From contig NC_064819.1 in assembly GCF_024166365.1 (NCBI RefSeq), positions 203,261,293-203,325,292 of the forward strand: a stretch of 64,000 nt of DNA, read 5' to 3'. The translations under genes were made by a program, and so were the position numbers. The notes beneath the pieces are model-generated. The model did not search any database, had not been told where the DNA came from, and saw only the letters and a list, made by a program, of their open reading frames with translations. Below are positions 20,564-32,329 of the stretch, in pieces. This DNA is from Elephas maximus indicus (lineage: Eukaryota > Chordata > Mammalia > Proboscidea > Elephantidae). Every line of letters begins with the position of its first letter. The first letter of the stretch is position 1.

Positions 20564-21860
20564 TGTCATTCATTCTTTTAAGTACTTGCAGGAGATTTTC
20601 AAGAAAGTTTTAACTTTTTTTTAGTTACATATATGTATATTCTATATCATATATGTGCATACATATATATTCTATGTCATATTTAAAACACAATGTATCA
20701 GTTTGTCTCAGGGATTCTAACCTGTGAACCATGAACCTAGAGATATGGAAGAGCCTCACTAAATACGTTTGCAAGTATATGCGCATTTCTCTGCAGAGAA
20801 GTCTGCAGCTTTCATTAGATTCTTAGAGGCATCCATGAACTCAAAACTTTAAAAACCAATTTTAAAGGCAAAAGTGTATTTCGGTGCTATTCTTTACTTT
20901 TCATATTCTCCGCCTTCTCTTTCTAATTTTCTACCCCTTAAGGTCTTAATTCATTTTTGACATTTTGGATGCCCAAATAGTGAACATTGCAAAACATTGG
21001 AAATAATCTTTTTAATGCAAAGAATGACCAGATGTGATAACATAACACAGCCCTGTTTGAGACTCTTGACATGTTTAAAATTTAAGTAGTGTTACATTTC
21101 TTTACTAACCTTGCTTAGAATAAGCGTGCAAACTGCTCTTACGCTGCCTTACGAGGCCAAAAAAATAAATGCAACTCTGCACATTTTTTATTTGAAAGCA
21201 TTGACAAACGACAAGCAAGGCACAAATGCTGGCCAAACGCTAAACATTGTGCTAAAAAACACTGCATGTTTTATGCCAAAATGTATTTAGGAATCAGTCT
21301 TGCATTTCCTAAGTATTAAATTAGGAGTAACACCAGTAAAAAATATGTTTAAAGTGTTACACATGAAGGGTTGCCTTTCGGTTCAATATCCATGACAAAC
21401 TTTTAAAAATCCAAACATTGATCAACAGCCTATGTAAACAGACAGTTATGCAGGACTGAAGAGGGCTCCCCTATTTAGATTAACAAGAAAACGGTGCAAC
21501 AGGCAGCTTGGTGAGAGGTTGAAAAATAAAATTGGTAAAATGAATGTGTGCTAGGAGAAATGGTTCTACAAGTATGTTCTGAATGCCTCTGCTTAGATGA
21601 ATGTTTTCCTCTGAATAAAACTGGTCATCATCTAGTTCAGGTCAGATGATGTAGTTACAAAGATGAATCTGTTGTAAGCAAAGTATTTGGTCCGTCAGAG
21701 CCAAGATATGAAAGTTATTCTAGGAAAATATTGAATAAACAAAAATACTTTGGAATCTCTAACTTTAAAATTTTTTTTTTTTTTTATAGCATGTATAAAA
21801 GTTCTAGCCTGTACACCACTAGGTAACAGAACCATGAAACAAATCTAAATTTGTAATTCC
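20564..21860. other. Repeat-poor sequence, possible conserved noncoding DNA
   Basis: Apart from a (TATA)-rich patch (20625-20690) and a T-run (21773-21786), no repeat family can be named in 1.3 kb. There is no exon signal either. Confidence 0.5.
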
Positions 21861-21874
21861 TTAAAGGTACATGT

Positions 21875-22040
21875 GGAAACCCTGGTGGCATAGTGGTTAA
21901 GAGCTGTGACTGCTAACCAAAATGTTGACAGTTCAAATCCACCAGGCGCTTCTTGGAAACGGTATAAGGCAGTTCTACTCTGTCCTATAGGGTCTCTATG
22001 AGTCGAAATCAACTCGACGGCAACGGGTTTGGTTTTTGGG
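21875..22040 (+). mobile_element. AfroSINE, A-type head, perfect 14-bp target-site duplication
   Basis: Starts GGAAACCCTGGTGGCATAG and ends CAACGGGTTTGGTTTTTGGG. Flanked by identical TTAAAGGTACATGT at 21861-21874 and 22041-22054, the cleanest duplication in the window. Confidence 0.96.
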
Positions 22041-22064
22041 TTAAAGGTACATGTCAACGTTATA

Positions 22065-22216
22065 ACTCATTGCCGTCAAGTCAATTCTGACTAATAGTGA
22101 CCCTATAGGACACAGTAGAATTTCCCCATAGGGTTTTCAAACAGTGGCTGGTGGATTTGAACTGCTGGCCTCTTGGTTAGCACCTGAGCTCTTAAGTTCT
22201 ACACCACCAGGGCTCC
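22065..22216 (-). mobile_element. AfroSINE, B-type head
   Basis: Minus strand starts GGAGCCCTGGTGGTGTAG; tail near 22065. It lies between two other SINEs; its own target-site duplication is unclear. Confidence 0.9.
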
Positions 22217-22227
22217 AACAGCATTAT

Positions 22228-22385
22228 GAAAACCCAAAACCAAACCCGTTGCCTTTGAGTCAATTCCAACTAGTATTGACCCTATAGGACAAAGTAGAAC
22301 TGCCCCATAGAGTTTCCAAGGAGCGCCTGGTGTGTTCAAACTGCTGACCTTTTGATTAGCAGCTGTAGCACTTAACCACTACCAT
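22228..22385 (-). mobile_element. AfroSINE with perfect 9-bp target-site duplication
   Basis: Minus-strand copy with tail CGGGTTTGGTTTTGGG. CAGCATTAT flanks it at 22219-22227 and 22386-22394. The first head bases are lost. Confidence 0.9.
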
Positions 22386-22394
22386 CAGCATTAT

Positions 22395-23394
22395 AGAACA
22401 TGGCAAAAACAAATACTTTATTAGGCATCCCATTTAAATATATGTGGCTTTCCTCTGCTTCTAAGTGAATTGTTCTGCCATTAACCCTTAATTATACTGA
22501 CATCTATGCACTTCCATCTTGGGAAAGGTTTAGTAAGATGTACATGAGTAGGTATTTCTGACAAATCTTGATAATTTCTGGAAATGACTTCACAATTAAA
22601 ACATTGTCTTTGAACTCTAAAGCTAAGGTTTAGCAATGCATTTCTCACATTATGATATTAAACATGTGCTTGGTTTCAGGGTTCCATCAGATGTGTAGTT
22701 AATTTATTAATAACTGTTTAAATGACTGTAAGTGGAAGATTTATAAGTACAGAGAAAAAGATATTTAGAAGCTGGTATCACCCTCTCCTGCTGTCTCACA
22801 TCGTTCTTAGGAAGGCTCAATGGGCCAGGACCACTGCTTTTATGCTTTCTCTTCTCTGAAGACACATATGTCATAGAATTGACAAACCCACATTCTCAAG
22901 CTGTGTTTCCTTCCTTAGTCTGACACTAAGTACTTCAAGCTGTGGTTTAGGTCCATTTGCTTTTTTTCATTTCCCAGCGGTGTTTTCCAAGCCACGTAGA
23001 TGTTCAAAGAGGAAAACTGAGGTATTCTTGAGAAATGTTGTTTGGTAATCCTAGTTACTAACAATGAAGAGTCACTGTCTCACAGTGTTACTATTGTTAA
23101 CCAGTATATAGGAGCTGCACACTCAAAGCCCTCTCGGGCCAGATGGTTCATATTAGGTCAATGGAGAGCAAAAGTGTGTCCCCTCGTAAAATGTTCCATT
23201 CCACCTGTTATCTTTTGAAAAGAGGGATTTTTTTCAACACGATGTAGAAATTTGATCTTTTTTAATCCTTCCGAGCGTTAAACATGAATACTAACTCCAA
23301 ATTTCTTAAATATTACATAGACCTGCAGGCCCAGCACAGCTGCAAATGTTTCATGAGTCTGTGACCTCTAAAAAGAACTTCTTAAAACTAGCTT
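22395..23394. other. Unassigned repeat-poor sequence
   Basis: No nameable repeat in 1 kb; AT-rich with no exon signal. Confidence 0.5.
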
Positions 23395-23850
23395 TGGCCA
23401 TGCCTCCATCACCTTGAACGAGTGCAGTGTGATTAATTACTTTTGAGTGTGGCCTTTCTGGCCATGATCTTGTAACTCCCACCCAGGTGACTGTGTGATA
23501 GGGTAATTGTGGCCTGTTTTGCCTTAAAAGAGAGCCAATTCCAGATCAGAGAGAAGTAGCCCACCACCACCAAGGAAGGAGAGACCCAGAAGCAGGAGAC
23601 CGCATGGTGGGCTTCCCAGCCCACAGAGAGAGAAAGCTGAGTGCCTCTGGGCAGAGACTGAGAGTCAGAGAGAGGCGTGCCTGTGAGCACGGCTGGGAAG
23701 AGGCTATCCTGATGGAAGAACTGTATCTTGAGCTTCAATTGTCACTGTTACTTCCCTAATAAACCCTATAATTGTGAGTATGGCCTGTGAGTTCTGTGTG
23801 GCCACTGCAATGAATTATCAAACCCAGTAGAGAATGCTATGGGAGGGACA
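23395..23850 (+). mobile_element. Probable endogenous retrovirus LTR
   Basis: A GC-richer block with a polyadenylation signal (AATAAACCC, 23758-23766) followed by a GT-rich stretch. Next to its right edge is TGGTGTCAGAATTGG (23853-23867), which resembles a tRNA primer-binding site. Exact ends and family are uncertain, and no coding remnant follows. Confidence 0.45.
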
Positions 23851-24009
23851 GTTGGTGTCAGAATTGGTAATGATGGCGGAGAGAGGAGGTGTGTATGACC
23901 TCCGCCTCATAGAAATCAGCCTTGGGCTGTTGATCTTGATTCTCCTTCCCCCTAGTGAAGTCGGAAGAGGTCAGACTTCACCCCCATGCCTTTTTTTTTT
24001 TTTTTTAAA

Positions 24010-27000
24010 TGAGTGACCTCATATCTCAAGGCTCAGTGACTTCATCTGCAGTATGGATGAGGAAGTAGTCTTAGAGATAGCCTCTGGGGTCCTTTGTAAG
24101 GTGAGCATTCTTTGATTCTGAGTTATAGTCATTCTCTCCACATCCAGTACCAGCTCTTAGACAAAGCCTTCTGACGTAACCACTGAACAAAGGATCAAGT
24201 GTACCTCAACCTATGAAGACCCATATGACTTGCGTTTAATTCCCATGACACTGATTAGCTTTGTTCAGCATAACCAAAATACGTCAAATGTGTCTCAAGT
24301 AAAGTGTTGAGGATCCAAAAAAAGGTATAGCAATTTCTCCCCCAAAATGTGGCTTTCTCCAAATCACCAACTAATTTAATGATCAACTTTCAAAATGTTA
24401 AGAAATTTCTAATGATTACCCTGTAATAATAAAGCCCTAGAATCTAGAGTAAAAACAGATCAAGATCTCTTCATTACATTATGAGGGATAGCATTTAGAC
24501 GTCAGGGCAAATTATTGGAGGATAATAGTCATTAATAGTCTGAATAATGAATCTAGAGAGAGTGGGGGAAGTGTGGGGGAAGTCACTGCAACCAACTCTG
24601 AAAATGTTGTAATGTATATGTGACTGGCAGAAGAAATACTAAATATAATCCATTTACTAATACATAATAAGTATATTAATGTTGCATATTAATATAATAT
24701 GTATTTCTAAATACAATAAAATATATATTAATAATATTGTCAATAGAATGCCCACTACTTTGAACACTTCCTCTAGTAAACCTCTTACTAGTTAAAACAA
24801 ATGTATTTTTTTTATAAATTTGAGATTCACCAATCGTGCAAATCTCTGTCCATATTTTCCTGGAAACTGCTAAGTAGTCAGATAAATGACCAACAGACTA
24901 ATTCATAACTGAGAAGTAAGAAATCGACATTTTGTAAGGTGATATCTTTGTTGAGTCTGCCTCAATTCCTTGGCCTTCCCTTGACCGAAAACTGGCTATG
25001 TTACACAAGCACGTAGCCAAGAGTGGGTGAGTTACTAAGCAAATGTGAGAAAAAAAAAAAAAACTCTTAAATAATACAGCAAGATATTAAAATATTTTTC
25101 TTAAAAAAAAAAAAATCCTCTCCCTCAGCAGCCCCAAATACTCTTACAGATTTATTTCCAAACAACTTTCCTCCTTAGATCTGTTTTGCTGAAAAATCCG
25201 ATCTCTTTAAAAGCAAAACACAGAAAAGCATATATTCATGGATGTTATATGTTCAAGAAAGAGTCTCACAGTCAACTTTCAAAGTTGTGTAAAACAACGT
25301 TGGGTTCCATTCGTTTAACAACAGAAAGAAAAATCTATAGAAGAGGCTGTGTCACTCACTAGTCTTATATTTGGAAATTACTAGGCCCACACAAAATTCA
25401 TAGAACTTTCCATATTTTCATTTGATTCATGTATACGAGCTACTGATAAACTTCTTCCCTGTTAGGCATACTGTTTGCCATTCCTAAGATTAAATAAATC
25501 AATTACACGAAATTATTTTGCAACACAGATACTCACTTTCCCCACCCACATATTCTTATAAAAATTTAACAAGAAAATTTTAAAACATCTCGTCAGTGTT
25601 GTGTTTACAGAGCAACTGATGGTTATAAACAGTCTTTTAGGCCTCAAGGAGATTTAAAATACTTCAAAGACTTGATCTAAAATCCCCAAATCCAGGTTTG
25701 TCCATGTATTTTCTAAAACAGAGTATGTTAAGTTTAATGCTAAATTTATTTTAAGTGTTTTGTTATACACTGCAAAAATTTAAACGGTTATCATTCTAAA
25801 GAAAGAATTTTCTGGAATTTCCATTTTTTTTAATTTTTTTTAATTAAAATTTAAAAAAATCCATTAAAAAAAAAACTGCCTCGTTCAATTATTTTTATAT
25901 GAATGTCTTCAAACTTAAACAAATAGCACATCTCAGCTGCAATGTATATTAACATATTTTGGGGTATATAAAAAGAAATTCCTTACAACCTAGTTCTTGC
26001 AGATGGTCTTCTTGGTTACTCTTCTTATCAGGAAAGAGGCTAATCTGTTTTCTTTTAGTATAGCCTATGGGTCAGAGGCAAGAAAAAACAAATAAAAGCC
26101 ATCCTGATAACTATTAAAAGTTTGTACAAATAAAATCACTCTAATTTGAATTATTCTGTTAATATTCAGTGATACATAGATTTTTTTTAACTCTGACTTG
26201 AATAGTTTATTTTAAAAAAAGCATATACAATGGTATTTATTTTAAACTGCAAATTATGGTACGTATTTTTTCCCCCGAGTTTCAGGTGATGATGCAGACC
26301 AAACCCTGGCAAGTTTGGGTTATTTGAAATAAAAGAAACCACAACTTTAAAGGGAAGTTGTTTTTTTTTTTTTTTTGTTGTTACAAGAAAGAGTCAGTTG
26401 GACCAAATAAATAATTCCTCAGCTTTCCACTGTACTGTCCTAGGAAGAAAGAACTATAAGCAACAATAATTTAGTACTACTTGTTTTAGTACCTATTTTG
26501 AAATTTTTACAACCGAAAGGAATACGGGTAATTCTTTAAAGGCTCATTTCCTCTTAAATAAAACAACACATAGCTCTTGCCACTGACCGGACATATTCCT
26601 CCTAATTTCAAAATTGCAGAGTGAAGAAGCAAATATTCATCTATTTGCTATATTTGTTACAATGGCATCTCTATTTACTCGTGCAAAGTAACAGAAACTT
26701 TAAGAGGGCTTCATTTCCATGACCATTTCGCCCAATGAGATCTCTAATCTTCTGTGTAATACACAGAAAGTATTACGTTCCCAGTCAGACGCTGAAGGGT
26801 CATCTACAAAAAGATAGTCTTATGGTGAGATTTATTCAGAATTCGATCATAGTTATAGTTATTCTTTGCTTTGTGTTTTCTGCATTTTCAAATTTTTCCA
26901 AAATGGGTAAAGTGTGCCTATTTTAAAAAGAAGGAAAATAGAATCACAATTTCTAAAGTCCCAGCGACATGTGGCCGATCTAAACACCCATCAATTTCCT

Positions 27001-27235
27001 AATCCAGCTCTGGAATATATACAGACATTAAAAAAAAAGAAGGTATGCTTTCTCCTTCCCGTGGGGGGGAGGGTGGAAATAAGTAGTTGATTTTCATTTG
27101 GTATTTTATAATGAATGCTGCTAAGAGAATAATGTATTTACAGTAAAAACTGAGTTTATTCTGTCTCCTACTGCAAAATTAACACTTCAATAATTTTTCA
27201 TTTTTTATTAACAATCTTAAACAATAACTTTTTTT
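24010..27235. other. 3.2 kb repeat-free AT-rich sequence
   Basis: The longest stretch here in which I cannot name a single transposable element. It contains A/T homopolymers (25049-25064, 25103-25116, 26360-26376, 27230-27240). No convincing exon. Candidate conserved noncoding DNA. Confidence 0.5.
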
Positions 27236-27240
27236 TTTTT

Positions 27241-27456
27241 GAGCACCCGTGTTTTTCGAGCAATGCAACTGGTTTCCATTTGAGCACTAATCTAGAGGCT
27301 AGCAGTTCGAACCCACCAGCAGCACCATAGAAAAAAGACTTGATGGTCTACTTCTGTAAAGATTATAACCAAGAAAACCCCATGGAGCAGTTCTACTCCG
27401 TAACACAGGGGGTTGCTAAGAGTCAGAATGGGCTCCACAGCAACACGTTTGGGTTT
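27241..27456 (+). mobile_element. AfroSINE, diverged head
   Basis: TAGCAGTTCGAACCCACCAGC (B-box-like), ACTTGATGGTCTACTTC, CCATGGAGCAGTTCTACTC and CACAGCAACACGTTTGGG tail. The head is disrupted. Confidence 0.82.
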
Positions 27457-27488
27457 GTATGTGTGCATGCCTGGTTCTGTTAGTTAAC

Positions 27489-27688
27489 AAAAACCAAAAA
27501 CCAAACCTGCTGCTGTCAAGTTGATTCTGACTCATAGTGACTCTATAGACCCTATAGGACAGAGTGGAACTGCCCCATAACAAAACACAAACACAGGGAT
27601 TCCAAAGAGTGGCTTGCTGTATTTAAACTATCGAACTGCCAAAGTTTTGGTTAGCAGCCAAGCTCTTAACCACTGCACCACCAGGATG
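27489..27688 (-). mobile_element. AfroSINE with internal insertion
   Basis: Minus-strand copy, tail GCAGGTTTGGTTTTTGG, head CCTGGTGGTGCAGTGG. Around 27541-27600 part of the body is duplicated or disrupted (CTATAGACCCTATAGGACAG and an inserted AACAAAACACAAACACAGGG). Confidence 0.85.
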
Positions 27689-28110
27689 GTTACTAGACTG
27701 TAGCAAATTCAAATTCTTTTGTGTCTTCTTCTTCCCCGCCCCCTTCTATACACATGCACACCAAGCACAGAGTTGTGTATCTGGACACACTGTAATCACT
27801 CAAGCAATCTTTGGACATTTATTGAATACTCATGATATTTAGACACAGGCATTCCCACCTGTGATGCTTCAACTCATAGTTACAAAAAAGATGTTGATTT
27901 GTGAATCTTCCTACTCACTAAAATTTACTTGTAACCCCAAAATCAATTGTCACAGTGCTTTCACGGTCATTTTGTGAAAACTTTGAGTTGTCTGACACTC
28001 ACGTTCCCAGCTGAGGTCAAACAAAGTGATGTTCTCCCCTTTTGTTTCACCTCTCGTACTGTGTAAACAATTATTCTTTTCACAATCTTTAGCGTAAAGT
28101 TTTTCACATT
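27689..28110. other. Unassigned sequence
   Basis: No nameable repeat. Confidence 0.45.
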
Positions 28111-28534
28111 TTTATGTTTTTTGTCACCTCATATGCATGTGAAGGCTGGACAATGAAAAAGGAAGACAGAAGAATATTAACTATACCACGAGCTGCCAGA
28201 AGAACAAACAAATCAATCTTAGAAGAAATACAACCAGAATGCTCCTTAGGAGTAAGGATGGAGAGACTTTGTCTCACTTACTTTGGGCACGTCATCAGGA
28301 AAGACTAATCTCTAGAAAAAGACTTCATGCTTGGCAAACTAGAGGGTCAGCAAAAAGCAGGGAAATGCAAAATGGCTAAATGAGATGAATTTCCACACTA
28401 TCCACAACAATAGACTCAAACATAACAAGGATCATGAAGATCGCACAGGACCAGGGAACGTTTTGTTCTGTTATACATAATAAGGTCGCCAGGAGTTGGA
28501 GCCAATTTGATGACAACTAACAGCAACAACATGC
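28111..28534 (+). mobile_element. RTE/BovB-like LINE 3' fragment
   Basis: From the TSYACEGWTMKKEDRR coding stretch (28120-28168) to the tail GATGACAACTAACAGCAACAAC. Keeps a 64-codon frame with EEIQPECSLGVRMERLCLTY. Confidence 0.92.
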
Positions 28535-28549
28535 TTTGTGTTGGTGACT

Positions 28550-28904
28550 TCACGGTTTAAAATGACCCCCATGCACAGTGCAGAAGCACCGTCTGGTGTT
28601 CTTAAGCACAAGAAGGCTGTGACGTGCCTTATGTAGAAAATACCTGTGTTAGGTAAGCTTCATTCAGACATGAGTTACAATGCTTTTAGCCATAAGTTCA
28701 ATATTAATGAATCAAAAATGTGTATTAAATAAGGTGTCTTTAAACAGAAACACATTTAAAATACACATTTTTAAAAAAGGTTTTGAATTGCTTGGTTGAC
28801 AAAAAATGTTGTGACCAGAGGCTGATAGGAACCTAACCCTGTATTTCCTCTAGGGGCAACAGTTCAACATTCAATAAATTCAGTGTTTGTGGCTAATTTG
28901 TAGA
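28550..28904 (+). mobile_element. Tigger/pogo-like DNA transposon fossil
   Basis: Conceptual translation across broken frames resembles the N-terminal helix-turn-helix region of Tigger transposases (MSYxAxxxxFNxNES-like at about 28670-28715, then NKVSLNRNT). The name rests on memory of that pattern; it is highly decayed. A SINE fragment and an RTE cut its right end. Confidence 0.5.
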
Positions 28905-29008
28905 ACATACCAAATCAGTTGCTGTCGAGTTGACTCCAACTCATGGCGATTCCATGTGTGTCAGAGTAGAACTGTGCTCCCAGGGTTTTCAGTGACTGAT
29001 TTTTCAGA
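28905..29008 (-). mobile_element. AfroSINE fragment truncated by RTE
   Basis: TCAGTTGCTGTCGAGTTGAC, ATGTGTGTCAGAGTAGAAC and GGGTTTTCAGTGACTGAT are the 3' half of a C-type SINE on the minus strand. The rest is absent where the RTE begins. Confidence 0.85.
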
Positions 29009-31036
29009 AGTTCGAAAGAGTCAAAGTACAATCTTGAGTATATCCCACCTGAATTTAGAGACCATCTCGAGAATAGATTTGACATGTTAAACGCTAATGA
29101 CCGAAGACCAAACGAGTTGAGGGAATGGCATCAAGGGCATCACATATGAAGAAAGCAAGAGGTCATTAAAAAGACAGGAAAGAAAGAAAATATCAAAAGA
29201 CTGTCAGAAGAGATTCTGAAACATGGTCTTGAGCATTGATTAGCTAAAGTGAACAGAAGAAATGATAAGGTAAAAGAGATGAACAGAAGATTTCAAAAGG
29301 CAGCTCAAGAAGACAAAGTATTATAAATGACACGTGCAAAGACCTGGAGTTAGAAGAACACGCTCAGCATTTCTCAAGCTGAAAGAACTGATGAAAAAAA
29401 TCCAAGCCTCTAGCTGCAATTGTGAAGGGTTCTATGAGCAAAATATTGAAAGACTCAGGAAGCATTAAAAAGATGGAAAGAATACACAGAGTCACTACAT
29501 CAAAAAGAATTGGTCAACATTCAAGAGGTAGCACACGATCAAGAACCGATGGTCCTGAAGGAGGAAGTTCAAGCGGCACTAAAGGCATTGACGAAAAACA
29601 AGGCTCCAGGAATTGATAGAATACCAGTTAAGATGTTTCAACAATCAGATGCAGTGCTAGAAGTGCTCACTCGTCTATGCCAAGAAATTTGGAAGACAGC
29701 TACCAGGTCAACTAACTGGAAATGATCCATATTTGTGCCCGTCCCAAAGAAAGTGGATCCAATGGAATGTGGAAATTACCGAACAATACCATTAATATCA
29801 CAAGCAAGTAAAATGTTGCTGAAGATCATTCAAAAGCAGTTGCAGCAGAACATTGACAGGGAACTGCCAGAAATTCAAGGTGGATTCAGAACAGAAGGTG
29901 GAACCAGGGCTATCATTGCTGATGTTGATGGATCATGGCTGGAAGCAGATAATACCAGAAAGAGGTTTACCTGTGTCTTATTGACTATGCAAAGGCAGCC
30001 GATTATGTGGATCTTAACAAATTATGAATAATATTATGAAGAATGGGAATTCCAGAACACCTAACTGTACTCATTCTGTACATACATTCATACATTCTGT
30101 ACAACTATACATAGACCAAGAAGCAGTCGTTCGAACAGAGCAAGGGGATACTGTGTGGTTTAAAGTCAAGAAAGGTGCATGTCAGGATTGAATCCTTTCA
30201 CCATATTTATTCAATCTGTATGCTGAGCAAATAATCCAAGAATACATATGAAGAATGTAGCATCAGAATTGGAAGAAGACTCATTAACCACCCGTGATAT
30301 CCAAATGACACGCCCTTGCTTGCTGAAAGTGAAAAGGACTTGAAGCACTTAATGATGAAGATCAAAGACTATGGCCTTTAGTATGGATTACATCTCAACA
30401 GAAAGAAAACAAAAATCCTCAGAACTGGACCAATAAACCACATCATGATAAACGGAGAAAAGATTGAAGTTGTCAAGGATTTCATTTTACTTGGATTCAC
30501 AATCAACACCCATGGAAGCAGCAATCAAGAAATCAAAAGATGCATTGCATTGGGCAAATCTGCTGTAAAAGACCTCTCTAAAGTGTTTTCAAAAAAAAAA
30601 AAAAAAGATGTCACTTTAAGGACTAAGGTGCGCCAGACCCAAGCCATGGTGTTTTCAATTGCCTTTTATGCATGGAAAAGCTACACAATGAATAAGGAAG
30701 ACAGAAGAAGATTTGCTGACTTTGAATCATGGTGTTGGCGAAGAATATTGAATATAGCATGGACTGACAGAAGAACTAACAAGTCTTGGAAGAAGTACTT
30801 TGTCTCACATACTTACACATGTTATCAGGATGGCCCAGTCCCTGGTGAAAGGCATCATGCTTGGTAAAGTAGTTAGTGAAACAGAGGAAGACCCTTAATG
30901 AGATGAATTGAAACAGTGGTTGCAACGATGGTCTCAGGTATAATACATTATTATGATGGTGCAGGACCGGGCAGTGTTTCATTCTGTAGTACATAGGGTT
31001 GCTTTGAGTTGGAACTTACTGGAAGGTACCTAACAA
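29009..31036 (+). mobile_element. RTE/BovB-like LINE, about 2 kb
   Basis: Starts in the pre-RT linker and ends ACTGGAAGGTACCTAACAATAG. Frames at 29510-29725, 29735-30031 and 30445-30867 carry RT fingers (KNKAPGIDRIPVKMFQQSD), NYRTIPLIS and the C-terminal INTHGSSNQEIKRCIALGK plus ESWCWRRILNIAWTD. Motif A is damaged (TCVLLTMQRQ is a frameshifted version). A long A-tract at 30592-30606 interrupts the C-terminal frame. Confidence 0.93.
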
Positions 31037-31812
31037 TAGCATTCTGAGGACAGTCTGTGAGTAGAGCACTTGTCCTAAAATATATAAATAACACGAAGTT
31101 TTAAATCTCTGTGTAATTGACAAATATGTATACCTACCTACAGGAAGCACTGAATCTATTTACATCAGTGACATGAAGCCAGGTCTCTTTTTTTTCCTTG
31201 CAAAGAAAATTATCAAAGAGCCTTCGAAAAGATTCTTCATCAATTAAGAATCCTGTGCAGGGGTTACTCAGATGCATCAAATAGTTTTAATATTCTTCAT
31301 TGCATTGAAGTACTTTCTACAGTATGTTGAAAATAAATCAAAATTCAGACAGATTGAAACATAAGATTTGAAGTAGTTATTCTATATGCATATAGGGAGA
31401 CCATTTTGATTCTAAAAATAAGCAAACGGCTTGAAGTAGGCTAGTTATAATAATGCATATAAAGAGAAGTGGTGGGAAAAAAAATAGAAGGTCAACTATT
31501 AGTTAATCTTAACATGATTGATTGACCCCCCCCCACCCTCCCCTTTTTACTGAGATCAACTGATATCATGTCACAAGGTGGTCCTCAGCCCTCCACCACC
31601 TGGAGCCATGATACCTCTTGAAATTTAAATTAAGTAACACCGACTTTGAACAGAAAAGAAAAGATTAGCAACTTTGGGTAGGAAAAAAAAGCCACTGGCA
31701 CGATTAATTTTGAGTCAGAAAATTTTATGTTTAATATTTGGTTTCGTGGATAGGTAAAAATTTAAAATCAAAGTGTGATGCCTGTTACTAATTTTTCTCT
31801 TTGACAAGTATT
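31037..31812. other. Unassigned AT-rich sequence
   Basis: No nameable repeat; a C-run at 31527-31535. Confidence 0.5.
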
Positions 31813-31989
31813 TTGTTATTGTCGTGTCCTGTTGAGTCTATTCCAACTCACAGTGACCCTATAGAACAGAGTAGAACTGCCCCATAGGGTTTCTTAGGCT
31901 GTAACCTTTACTGGAGCAGATCACCAGGTCTTTTCTCCTGCAGAGTCCCTGGTGGGTTCTAACCGAAGACCTTTTGGTTAGCAGCACCA
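31813..31989 (-). mobile_element. AfroSINE
   Basis: Minus-strand copy with tail GTTATTGTCGTG, body GTGACCCTATAGAACAGAG and TTTTGGTTAGCAGCAC. The tRNA head is missing. Confidence 0.88.
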
Positions 31990-31993
31990 TTTA

Positions 31994-32037
31994 ATCGACT
32001 TGACAGCAACAAGTCTGGTTTGGTTTCATTTCATTTA
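31994..32037 (+). mobile_element. AfroSINE 3' tail fragment, opposite orientation
   Basis: ATCGACTTGACAGCAACAAG and GTCTGGTTTGGTTTC form an isolated plus-strand tail next to the truncated head of the preceding minus-strand SINE. Confidence 0.75.
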
Positions 32038-32116
32038 GTTTAACCATTGTTCCAACTGAGCTTCTCTCTACAGTATTTTAGCGCCTAAACATGCTTGATC
32101 CTGTGCAGGAACACAC

Positions 32117-32319
32117 TTAACCAAACCAGGCCAAACCCATTACCATTGAGTTCATTCTAACACATGGTGACCCCATGTGTTACAGAGTAAAACTGGGCTC
32201 CATGGGCTTTTCTTGACTGTAGTCTTTAAGGAAACAGAACTTCAGGCCATGTATCCATGCAGCCAGCAACCTTTAGGATAGTAGTCAGGTGCAAACCATT
32301 TGCACCACCCAGGGACCTT
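32117..32319 (-). mobile_element. AfroSINE, C-type, perfect 10-bp target-site duplication
   Basis: Minus strand starts AAGGTCCCTGGGTGGTGCAAA. AGGAACACAC flanks it at 32107-32116 and 32320-32329. Confidence 0.93.
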
Positions 32320-32329
32320 AGGAACACAC

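Noticed and set aside
23433..23738. Minus-strand frame of 101 codons
   Set aside because: Lies wholly inside the probable LTR and is antisense to its polyadenylation signal.
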